This document shows positions 32,834 to 42,051 of a stretch of 64,000 bases of DNA, piece by piece. The position numbers were made by a program, and so were the translations under genes. Positions within the stretch are counted from its first letter, which is position 1; the number at the start of each line of letters is the position of its first letter. The stretch is from Xylogone sp. PMI_703. Lineage: Eukaryota; Ascomycota; Leotiomycetes. The notes beneath the pieces were generated by a model. That model saw nothing but the letters and a program-made list of their open reading frames with translations, made no database searches and was not told the DNA's origin. The DNA lies in contig JAJTUQ010000005.1 of the NCBI GenBank assembly GCA_021399445.1, positions 930,001 to 994,000 of the forward strand, read 5' to 3'.

Positions 32834-34789
32834 ATGCCTAGTCACCTCCATCTCCATCGTCGCCATGCGCGCGCCTCTTTCCCGGATCCTTTTGCCATGG
32901 CAGAGGCTGCAGCCAGTGCCATATCAAATGCTTTCGGCCGTGATGATGGCTCTCAGGATGATCAACCTGATCCTGAACCCACACACAAAGCGCCAAAAAC
33001 CAAAGTGTCTGTGGTCTATTACACTGTATCGCCCACCTTTGATGGCCCAGTTGCCGGATACTCGACTGCATCGAACGATGAGCCCAAGCCTACTGTTGCT
33101 CCCCCTCATACCACTACGAGTGTCCATACAACGGCACCTACTCACAAAGCGGAGAGTTCAAAAGACAGTTCTTCAGAGAAGCCCAAGGCTGCTCCTACAA
33201 CTTCCACCCACCAAACTCTTACTACGCACACTACGCATAAAACGGAGCTGCCATCTTCTATTGTAGCACCGTCATCATCGGTTGCGCTCTCTCTTCCACT
33301 TGTTGCAGCTGCACCCACGACAACTGGTCTCGCCATTGACACTGCCTCGCCTACAGCTCAGTCGGACCAATCATCAAGCAGTGCAACTACATCTGCTTCT
33401 AAGGGAGGTATGAGCGCAGGAGGAAAGGCTGGGTTGGCTATTGGTATCGTCCTAATTGTGGGTGTTATTTTGGGCCTGTGCTTCTTCTTTGTCAAGAGGA
33501 GGAAGAATGCACAAAGCGCTCAACGCTTGGACGATGAGAAGTCTGATGCTTTCGCTGCTGGCACGGCTGCTCCTGCACCGCAGCGCAGTCTGAACACCCA
33601 GCCTCCAGCTGCTTCCCGCCCCGTTACTCAACCTGCCCAATTTGGACCTGCTGCTGGCGCCGCTGTTGCTGCTGGCTCTCAAGCTCGCGGTAACACTTCT
33701 CCTACCAGTGCTCAAGACAACCGAGAGAATCCATTTGGAAACCATGCCGAGACTATCGATGCGGCCAACGCTACGGGACCATCAATGGTCCAAGGTATGG
33801 GCCCTGGAGGTGCGGTACTTGCAGGTACAGCCGCTGCAGGTGCTGCAGTTGGCCTGGCTCGCTCTCAATCGAAGAGTGGAAATGGTCCCAAGCCAATGGA
33901 TCTCACTAAGAAAGGCCCATTTATGGGTCCTCCAAGCCCTGCCATCACCGAATACAGCGTTTCTGAAGCTCCTGGCGCTGCTCCTCCACCAAGCAATACT
34001 GCTGCAGCAATTGCTGCGGCAGGTGGACCTGCTAATAGCGCGGTTCATCGTGTACAGCTTGATTTCAAGCCTTCTATGGAGGACGAACTCGAACTTCAAG
34101 CTGGACAACTCATCAGACTCCTACATGAGTATGATGATGGATGGGTAAGTTTTCCTACACATATGCTTTGTGATGTTTCTGTTCCTGACGTGTTTATGTA
34201 GGCCCTCTGTATCCGCCTTGACCGCTCTCAACAAGGTGTTGTCCCTCGAACCTGTCTCTCTGTCCGTCCAGTCAAGCCTCGTCCACCGCAAAATGGCCCT
34301 CGCGGTCCCCCACCGCCAGGAATGCGCCCAGGCCCACAAGGCCGCCCTATGTCTCCAGCAAACCAGGGTCCTCGCCCGATGTCTCCAGCCCAGGCTCGTC
34401 CAATGTCACCGGCTCAAGCTCGTCCAATGTCTCCAGCAATGAAGCAAGGCCCACGTCCCATGTCGCCAGCACAGAATGGTCCAGTGACTCCCACAAATCA
34501 AGGACGACCTGCTTCCCCAGCTCAGCAACAAGCTCGTCGGCTCACACCTCCAGGACCATCAGCTATGAACCCTGCCCAGCAACCTAGTCAGCAGCCTACT
34601 CAACAGTCCACTCAACAGCCCACTCAGCAACCTGCTCAGCAACCTACTCAACAGACAGCTCAACAGCCAGTTCAGCAGCCAGCTCAGCAACCCAGTCAAC
34701 CAAGCCCACCTAGTCAGCCTAGCAATGGGGTTCCACCAGAACTACGAACCCCTGTTGGCCGTAAGCCGGTCCCTGGTCAGGCATTGTAG
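32834..34789 (+). CDS. Mucin-like single-pass membrane protein with SH3 domain
   Basis: Type I-like surface protein that probably links the wall or plasma membrane to cortical signalling, in the style of yeast Fus1 or Sho1-type adaptors (inference). Exons 32834-34144 and 34202-34789 (intron 57 bases) give 1899 bases and 632 residues. Order: a polar, Ser/Thr-rich ectodomain (residues 1-195) without a clear signal peptide, then one membrane helix at about 198-220 (GLAIGIVLIVGVILGLCFFFV) followed by KRRK. A disordered Ala/Gly-rich segment leads to an SH3 domain at about 404-457 (VHRVQLDFKPSMEDELELQAGQ ... EYDDGWALCIRL ... GVVPRTCL). The intron falls right after the conserved WW-position Trp. A tail of RPMSPAQ and QQPTQQP repeats ends the protein. 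Confidence 0.85.
34345..34720 (+). repeat. Coding tandem repeats in the SH3 protein tail
   Basis: Two arrays lie one after the other. Several copies of a 7-8 residue Arg-Pro-Met-Ser-Pro-Ala unit (34345-34470) are followed by a Gln-Gln-Pro-Thr/Ala array (34575-34700). Both are degenerate at DNA level and likely vary in length. Confidence 0.75.
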
Positions 34790-36316
34790 ACGACAAATGC
34801 CGTGATATGATTGTCAATTGGTTCTGCTATTAGATGCTTTTTTTACTTGCGTGTCTAGCGAACCAAAACCATTCAACAGACATGTTATTCTTAGAACTTG
34901 ATATGTGTTAATAGCGCATTATTGAGCTCCCGTCTTCAAGCGTCATATCCACTGGGATTCCAAAATGTGGCGTTCGTTGGAGTTTATTCGTTTTGTCCTG
35001 CCGGGCCTTCTCCTTTTCAGTCTTATCACCGAGTGAATGGCGATATCCTACTCGTGCTTCTCACAACGCTGCGAAATGTCAAGGCATCCTCTTTTGTGGA
35101 CATCAAGAAAAAAAGCAAACATGATTTTTCTTTGTAACCCCAAGATGGTTTTCGCTTTTCGCTTGCTCTCTTCTGGCCGTTGGCCTAATTCGCTTCTTAA
35201 TTTTGTCGGCGCAGCACCACTAGCTTTATGGCTCCGGTCGATATTGCTTATTTTATTTCTCTCTACGGGCTTTGGTCCCATGGCGGAGGAGAACCTTTTT
35301 CCTTATGCTGAAAGCTTGATGCTAGCTTCGTATGAGGTGTGGGGGTGATAGGATATGGAATGGATGATATGAAATGAATTGGAGGCTGTGTGTGAGGTGA
35401 TTAGGAAAGGGATGCACCTCATGTAGCAGTAAGCTCGACACTGAAATTAAATCAAGTCTTAAACTAGTATATTTTCTAGACTTTCCATTCTCTGTAGTAA
35501 ATTTTGAAGACATACGCAGGCGTATTTGATTGTCAATTAAATTGGCCTTGGTTCTCATTTTTAACTAGGTTTTGGGTCATTAGAACTGTGTAGTCTGCAC
35601 CACATCGAAGCGACCAGGACTCTTTTGAGGTCGGAATAGCAAAGGTGTAAATGTCTTTTATACTATCAGTGTAGCGGTTTCTGAGTATATTCTATGTAGT
35701 GCTTCATCTTATACTGCAGTTATCTGAATGCTGAAAGCTGCTGAAACTTATTCATGTGAATGTTATCTAGACGTCCTTGCGGGCTCCACATATCATTAAC
35801 CTTATCAGAATAAACATTGCTTGTGTATGGTCTGAGCTCCAGCCCTATGGCTCCGCACTAGATGGAGTCATTGAGACTACGAATGGAAGAGATAGGGGAA
35901 TGAATACGTAATAAATCATTTTGCTTAACAGAAGATTCACAAGACATAATCATGTTGCAGTGCCAATTGTACACGGCCGCCGTAATGTCCCAAAGTCAAA
36001 ATGTAACAGTTAAGGGCGTATCCACCTGAGGATGATCTATTTGTTCTGATATGCAGAGACACCCCTTCAAAACGAAATCCATTGTGCCTTTCCTCGAATA
36101 ACTCCACATGGCAGCAGCTAACTTTTTGAATCCGTTTCTCGATTTCTTCAACTTTTCACGAACAAGATAATCTAGGAAGCCCGAAAGGCGGCCTAGTGAT
36201 ATTTCCCCAGCTCCAATAGTCGGGTTCCCATTTAACTCCAGGACGAGCAAGTCGTGCGCGCTCGGTTTTCCTCCCATCTCCAATCTCTCATCTAACCCTT
36301 CGCTACTATATCATAA
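34790..36316. other. Convergent intergenic region
   Basis: About 1.5 kb between the 3' ends of the SH3 protein gene and Sm-F. Open frames at 35.0-35.35 and 36.0-36.28 kb show no family resemblance or clear gene structure; I do not call them genes. Confidence 0.5.
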
Positions 36317-36661
36317 CTAGCCCGTCATCGACGCGTCCTTCTCGTCTTTTTCTTCGCCGCCTCGAACATACAGGACGTTATTGCATCTGTAACATTTCCG
36401 CGGTTAGCAGGCCAACGAGGATTGTTCTTCTAGAATAGGGAAGCATAGAATAATAGCCTACCTGATTAATACCTGGCCTAGCGATCCTGTGGGCTTGTCT
36501 GCGACATACTCTTCGGTGCCAGAGAGCTGCAAATTCATATAGCTGTCTGCAGAGACCAAAGTCCCTCTGTATTCCACCTCGCCCCACTTCAGCCGTACGC
36601 AGATAGGTTTGTTGATAAGGCCTTGCAACATTGGCCGGGGATTGATAGGTACGAAACTCAT
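36317..36661 (-). CDS. SMX3: Small nuclear ribonucleoprotein Sm F
   Basis: Core spliceosomal Sm-ring protein. Exons 36462-36661 and 36317-36386 (intron 75 bases) encode 89 residues, the typical size. Sm1 motif: NPRPMLQGLINKPICVRLKWGEVEYRGTLVSADSYMNLQL. Sm2 motif: VLIRCNNVLYVRGGEE, which exists only after splicing. The F-type identity comes from KWG and the ADSYMN pattern. ATG 36661 is chosen because MSFVPINP is the conserved start; an upstream in-frame start would add 23 unconserved residues. Confidence 0.94.
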
Positions 36662-37272
36662 CTTGGCGGGGTGTTGACGGTGGAGGTAGAGTAGGCGGTG
36701 GTGATGAGGTTGAGAGCTACGATAAGACAAGCTTTCGCAAAAGGTTGAATAGCACGCGCTAGCTTGGAGTTCAGTCGAAATTTACTATACCATTTTTGGA
36801 ATAGTGGAACATTTCAGATCTGGCGCTAATCCCGGTATGGTATTTTAAGAATTGGCGGCTGAGAATTCATAGTAGAACTTTTTTGTTTAAAAAAAGCTCT
36901 TCATTATCATATATGAGTTCAGGTAGTCATGGGAAGATTCGAGCTTTCACGGTCAAGGTCGAGAATTATCTTTACTGCCACCATTCTCCTAGTTTTATGA
37001 CTTCTACTAGTTCTTTAAAGCGCCACGAACTCGCTGGACGCTACTATTTGTCTTTTAGGTGCTATGCCCGTGCCTTAAACATGACGTGGAATCATAGATT
37101 TGAGCCTTATGTAGTTGCTAATAACGATATCTGAATTCCATGTCCAATAATGTCAATGCGAAGCTTGAGTATTAGACCAACTTGAGTGCGTTAACACGGT
37201 TCAAACCCAATTCTACACCTAGGCTCCATCACATCCTAATACCAAAAATAGGATAGATCCTTTTCAATGCTA
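36662..37272. other. Intergenic, no gene recognised
   Basis: Promoter of Sm-F and 3' flank of the APH-like kinase. An AT-rich open frame at 36883-37134 (+) has no protein features. A B-box-like sequence at 37198-37209 was examined and rejected as a tRNA. Confidence 0.5.
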
Positions 37273-38141
37273 CTAATCTAGAGCTTCGTCTATTGAAGGC
37301 TTGGTTGAGGTCATTAACCGTTGATTTGTATGGAATAGTGAGAGACTTACAAACGAATATCTAATGCCGTTGTAAAATGATCGTGCCAAAAGTGACATCT
37401 GGGATTCTTCATCTTCCGTCAGATTTTCCATCCGCTCTATTAAAGTTATCTCATAGTCGCCATGGTTATATTCCATAATCTTCAAAAGGCAGATTTCAAA
37501 AAATCTAGGATAAAAGCCAGCCGAAGCCCAGTCAACAAAACACACTGATCCATCTTGCAACCACAAGATATTCCGAGGGGCAAGATCTAGATGACATAGA
37601 ACCAATGGATATTCTTTGAGCGATAACTTGGATTTGATATCCGGGAGCCTGACATTCAACCACGTTCCATTTGCTGCACAGTTTTAAAAGAGGGCTTTCC
37701 GTTATCCTGCCAAAGAAGCCCATGTGAAATACCTCTTTGTAACGGACCAGGATCTTGGCCATGTACACTTGAAAAGTATGAAAGTATATGCGCAATCTTA
37801 TTGATTTGATCATTGTTAAGCGATTCGAAGACTTCTCCATGGATATATTCCATAACCATAAATCCTGTGGGAAGCAAGTGACCGTTTCTTTTTTGCGTGA
37901 AATAACGATAAACTTTAGGAATACGAATGATATTATTGTCAAGTAGCTCGAATACCTTAGTCTGATTGCCAACCTCCTCGGAAGTCACACCCCAACCAAA
38001 TTTCACTACAGCCTCTTCAGATACTTTAACTACAAGATTGCCGTGAAGATTGCCGCCGACGATTTGACGATTTGGGTCATAACAAAGCTGAACTATCTCC
38101 GAGTCACTTAAAGTTTCGTGATAGATTTGTGATTTCTCCAT
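37273..38141 (-). pseudogene. APH-type phosphotransferase (aminoglycoside/choline kinase-like), frameshifted
   Basis: Fungal member of the phosphotransferase enzyme family (PF01636-like); physiological substrates of these fungal proteins are unknown. From ATG 38141 the frame runs through VVKFGWGVTSEEVGNQTKV, the PTGFMVMEYIHGEVFESLNN hinge and SYFSSVHGQ, then stops just after QQMERG. The next frame continues with WLNVRLPDIKSKLSL and the catalytic PLVLCHLDLAPRNILWLQDG, then FVDWASAGFYPRFFE. One base is missing near 37660-37665, where CG-TGG should read Arg-Trp. No intron with usable signals explains it. A probable 51-base intron lies near the 3' end (GTAAGT after RYSF). The catalytic His/Asp/Asn and DW residues are intact, so the lesion is recent, or a sequence error. 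Confidence 0.7.
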
Positions 38142-39087
38142 GTTTTGTTTTTGATGATGGTGGGGATAGGATGCGAGGAACTGCAACACAGGGGACCAAT
38201 AGCTGAATAAGGCCTGAGCTACTCCGTACAGGCACTCACCATTTACCTATATGCACTCATTATCAGCTATTGTACGGACCATTCCCTCACCAAAACTTCA
38301 AAATTTTATAATATAGCTAATTCAATGTCTCAGCTATAGTACAAGTCTCCTAGTAATTCAAAGTCGTGAATGCTAGTTACAAATATCTATATGCTCAGGC
38401 CCTACAGGCTCAGGGCTTTTTTAATTACTGCTGTCACCAACGGCCGTAACTTCTCCATTTTCAAAATTATATTTGCCCAATGTCTGCCTATCTTGATCAT
38501 ACGTTTGAGAATGTTTACTACACGAAGATTCTCAGTAATTGCAGGGACAGCATATATCACAAGGTCGTATTCGGCCTCCGATTGAGGGATCACAGCGTCG
38601 TCTATCACTCTCACATTATCCTCCGTTCCAATACCTAACCAGCGTCTACCTCACCAACAAGTAGGTTGAATTCTGGCACGTATAAAATAACTCTGGTTTT
38701 GATTGGTTACACGGACTAACAAACTAACACCGGAGCATAGTCCTCAAGAGGAAGTCGGAGGCAGTTTCCAATGTGGCGCATGCAGGTGTGCGCACATGTA
38801 ACATATCAATACAACTACACTCGAATGATACAGTTTTTATCCGATCTAATGAGAAATGATGCATCTGGACCACTGGCGAGGATTATGCCACAAATATTAC
38901 CAATCCGTAAGCTGGTGCAGACGAGTTTCGTGAGCGTAGCCTAGTTGAATAACAATTATAATTACGATTGAAAGAAAGCTGGACTTTCTTATTTTCTGAC
39001 CTAGCCTCCTTAAGATTCTTAACTTCTGTTCAACTGTCTTTCTGACCCTCGTTACTTAATTTTATACCCGCTTGCCTATAACTCCCA
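38142..39087. other. Intergenic region bordering the RiPP locus
   Basis: Divergent promoter space between the APH-like gene and the HxxHC membrane protein. A minus-strand open frame at 38402-38614 (AEYDLVIYAVP...) could be a protein relic, but I cannot identify it. Confidence 0.45.
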
Positions 39088-39852
39088 ATGCCAGGCCTAA
39101 AATCACACTTCAACAGTCGGCAAGAAATAGAGTACAAATCACTAGAGAGTGATTTCAACTCTCAGAGCGAAGATGTCGTATTGAAAGAGTTCCAACTCCT
39201 CTCAGATGATATCTTTCATAGGAAAGCCAAGAGGACTATCTACCTTATTGCGCTCTACCTCACATCTCTTCTTTTAATTTCCCTCTTGATTCTCTTATTT
39301 TATTCTCAACGCTGGCATTCTGGAGATATATGTGAACCACGGCCTATCACCTGCAACTGTGGCAATACTATTAAGGAAGCTCATTCTTTGAGCTGCAAAT
39401 ACGATAGTCTCTCAGCCTCTTGGTTGCCTCCACAATGCCGTGATGACCAGCTTACGGCTGAGTTCAAAAAGTCATCATCTTCGCCCTCTGGAAGATGGAT
39501 CTATTACGCTGACCGCAATGCAACTACAGTTCTTACGCAGCATGAGATATCTATGATGGCAGAATTGCCATTGGAGCAAGCATATTTCTGGACTACATTT
39601 GAGTGGCACTTGAGTCACTGCAGCTTCTACTGGAGGAAAGAGTTCCGGTCTCGGCAGAGAGGATTGACGATTGAGGACAGGTATGATAGAGAGAGTCATA
39701 TCAAGCATTGTCATATGGCATTTCTAAATAATGATGGAACACCTTTAAAAGAGACCAGCACAAGGGCTGTGATTATGCTTGGTGGAGATAGGAATGGAGC
39801 TGTGAGAGATAAGTTACACTCTGATGAAGAGCACAAGGGCCATAATATGTAG
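39088..39852 (+). CDS. Single-pass membrane protein with two HxxHC motifs, divergent UstYa-like
   Basis: 254 residues, one exon. The N-terminal cytoplasmic segment is followed by a membrane helix at about 51-72 (IYLIALYLTSLLLISLLILLF). Next is a Cys-containing block, CNCGNTIKEAHSLSCKYD ... SWLPPQCRDDQLTAEF, then RWIYYADRNATTVLTQHEI. Two HxxHC motifs follow, HLSHC (174-178) and HIKHC (204-208), about 30 residues apart. UstYa/DUF3328 oxidases also pair an N-terminal membrane helix with two HxxHC motifs, which are their proposed metal ligands. I therefore infer a related oxidative-tailoring role, though the overall sequence is not canonical DUF3328. It lies convergent to a true UstYa gene and 2 kb from a precursor peptide. 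Confidence 0.75.
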   Translation: MPGLKSHFNSRQEIEYKSLESDFNSQSEDVVLKEFQLLSDDIFHRKAKRTIYLIALYLTSLLLISLLILLFYSQRWHSGDICEPRPITCNCGNTIKEAHSLSCKYDSLSASWLPPQCRDDQLTAEFKKSSSSPSGRWIYYADRNATTVLTQHEISMMAELPLEQAYFWTTFEWHLSHCSFYWRKEFRSRQRGLTIEDRYDRESHIKHCHMAFLNNDGTPLKETSTRAVIMLGGDRNGAVRDKLHSDEEHKGHNM

Positions 39853-40082
39853 AGCTTGCATACTTGATATGGAGCTGTAGGCCCTATGAGGAGACAGAGG
39901 TAGAGATTAGAAATCTTCATATATACGCTATATTTAGAGATTAATCAGCTATGTCGATTATTTGTTGCAGAAATACGAACTGAACTTCATCATACAATTG
40001 AAGGTACTCTAGTTCATTAAATTACTATAATAAACTCTGACGATTTTACTATTATCTAATCCAGGCCTTACAGCACCGTAGC
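39853..40082. other. Convergent spacer in the RiPP locus
   Basis: 230 AT-rich bases between the stop codons of the two HxxHC proteins; nothing else seen. Confidence 0.6.
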
Positions 40083-41078
40083 TCATTCATACAAACAAGT
40101 CCACTCACTGGTATCTCCACACTTTCCCAACTCCGGTGCTTGCTCATCAAATCCCTGGAATGCTGTTGCTCTATGCTCCCTAGCCCAGAATTTGATCTTA
40201 TTGGAATCCCTACATTCGTGCACAACTGTAGCCCATGCCCGAATCTCACGATGCTTCTCCGAATACTGGAAGACATTCGGTGTTGTATCGCCCTCGCACA
40301 TGACACTCTGTCTCAAAGCATCAAGACAGTGATCTACATGCACAGTCCCTACATCTCTCCCCCCCAAAATTTGTAGACCAAGCTCCGGATCTTCAGGGTG
40401 CAACGTGTATGGGTTTAATGTCGCATTCCACTTAGGGTCAAGGAAGTAATACCAAGATTGGCGAATGCTGTCAATGCAGTGAAGGTTATGGAAGACATTT
40501 AACACGACTAGGTAGCCGCTGCCTTCGTATGGCGCCTCTGCCGATGTGCGATTTGGTAGTATTTTAGCAACTTCTGGAGAAATATGACTCGTTTCATCTA
40601 AACATATTCTCCGATCTTAATATCGGAATGGTAGAGAAGGCTTTGTTCGTAACTCACGCTCATAGAGCTCTTCCCAAAGAGCATTATTTTCCGGCGTTGG
40701 ATAGCCTTGATATGGAGTTTCCCCTCCGTAGATACCACTGTCAAACTTGACTAGATTATACGAAATAGCGTCCTGTGCTGGGGCTACAGACGGTTAGAAG
40801 TTAATTGCCTCATTTATAGGAAAACACATACTATAAAGTCTTCCAGGGAATGGAATATTATGTTCTGCTGTCTTCTTGACTGACTGCAAAATATATACTG
40901 ATAAGGTAACATTGACTAAAAGAGAGCAGACAAGTACTCCTGAGAGATAATATTGTATTTTGTTCAATATTCTTTTTGTAGAAGAGCGAAGGAAATGTTC
41001 CTCGTCTTCTTCATCTAGATAATCTTCGTGATCTTTTCTCTTCAGGAGAGTTTCGTATGGCTCTGCAACAGAATCCAT
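40083..41078 (-). CDS. UstYa-family (DUF3328) oxidase of a RiPP cluster
   Basis: UstYa-type membrane oxidases install macrocyclic or hydroxyl modifications on fungal RiPP core peptides. Exons 40832-41078, 40658-40783 and 40083-40597 (introns 48 and 60 bases) total 888 bases and 295 residues. Features: an acidic N-terminus; a membrane helix at about 43-68; YTPAQDAISYNLVKFDSGIYGG; and the family segment SHISPEVAKILPNRT. The two signature motifs are HNLHCIDSIRQ (161-165) and HVDHCLDALRQ (211-215), followed by CEGDTTPNVFQYSEK. ATG 41078 is the first Met; the upstream in-frame codon is TTG. It is divergent from the precursor-peptide gene (694 bases between start codons), the arrangement expected for a cluster. 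Confidence 0.93.
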
Positions 41079-41772
41079 TTTTGAAGTTTCGATCAAAATT
41101 TGAGAGATTGAGAGATGAACAAAGAATGAAGGTCCAAGAAGAACTAGAATGATGGACAGTTCTGGCAGATCCTGCTAGAGTGCATAGATTATGCAATATC
41201 ACAGTGTAGGGCGAAGCTGTAACCCCCTCCTTTACATGTGATCAAGATTACCAACACCAACGCCAACACCAACACTGAGTCAATCACACCTATTCGTATA
41301 AAGCATATCCCCGGACGTCACCATGACAGGGTGTATTTAATGCAGCTTATGTTGGATTATCGCACCACATAGAGTCCCACACATAAACCGAAGCAAAGCA
41401 TTGTGAATACATGCTCTCGAATATGTAACTATCTAAAGTGGATAGCTTTGCCTCGAACGTGCATAGCTACCAATACCTGAGCAACCATGCACCCTTGTTT
41501 ATAACCCAGGGGTTTCAGCCATCAGTTATCACTAAGTGTCACGTACATTGAATGTTGGATGTTTGACTCCTCGGCGCATGGTCAGAAGTCGTGTTACTTA
41601 ACTAATTTATCTCTTTCCCTATCCAATGAGTTCTATAAAGAATGTTTCGCTCCCATTCCTTCTGATACTTTTCCACTATTATCTCTGTTTCTCAGTCAAG
41701 TTACTCCTTTGAAAGTATTCGATCACAACAGAAAAATCAACACATCCAAGTGTTAACTATTGATTATTCACT
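41079..41772. promoter_or_regulatory. Divergent promoter of the UstYa gene and the precursor peptide gene
   Basis: 694 bases between the two start codons, a likely point of joint control. It contains a short CAACAC/CAACGC direct repeat at about 41249-41275, a CRE-like GACGTCA core at about 41314-41320, and a CT-rich leader before the precursor gene. Function is inferred from position only. Confidence 0.55.
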
Positions 41773-42051
41773 ATGCAATTCATGAAGATTTCTCTGGCAG
41801 CTTTGCCATTAGTCAACATTATCCACTCACTTCCTTTGTCTGATTCTGCCAATTTAGCAGTTAGGCGTGAGACCGATGTTGAACCAGATGGTGCACTCTA
41901 TCCAGCACGTAGTTTCTCAGTGCTCAATGATGAGAATGATTGTTACTGATGATTTGGTTAGGTTAGATGGAGCAAGCGTGAATCTGACGTTGAGCCTGAC
42001 GGAGCACTTTATCCGGTTAGATGGAGCAAGAAGGACGAAATACAGCATTAG
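41773..42051 (+). CDS. Secreted Kex2-processed RiPP precursor peptide (dikaritin type), two repeats
   Basis: Short gene starting at ATG 41773 with a signal peptide (MQFMKISLAALPLVNIIHSLP) and a brief pro-region ending in RR. Two repeats follow, both containing DVEPDGALYP. The second copy, 41980-42033, is preceded by VRWSKR and ends VRWSKK, so the unit is bounded by dibasic Kex2 sites. The two copies are in different frames and need one intron, ending at the AG of 41961. A GC-AG intron 41905-41961 (57 bases, donor GCACGT) makes the two units match almost perfectly. A GT donor at 41920 (42-base intron) is also in frame. With the first the product has 73 residues. Unspliced, the frame stops at 41947-41949 (58 residues). 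Tyr and Trp in the unit are plausible UstYa targets. Product and bioactivity are unknown. Confidence 0.75.
41863..42033 (+). repeat. Duplicated core-repeat unit of the precursor
   Basis: Unit 1 starts at 41869, right after the dibasic Arg-Arg, and unit 2 at 41980 after Lys-Arg. They share E-(T/S)-DVEPDGALYP, with silent differences at most third codon positions. Protein conservation with silent divergence indicates selection on the peptide rather than a fresh DNA duplication. Confidence 0.8.

Noticed and set aside
35996..36283. Minus-strand frame of 95 codons just downstream of Sm-F
   Set aside because: No family resemblance; most simply 3' flank of the Sm-F gene.
37198..37209. B-box-like GGTTCAAACCC
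   Set aside because: No acceptor, D or anticodon arm can be folded around it.
38402..38614. Minus-strand protein-like fragment
   Set aside because: Has a plausible amino-acid texture but no recognisable family, start or continuation.
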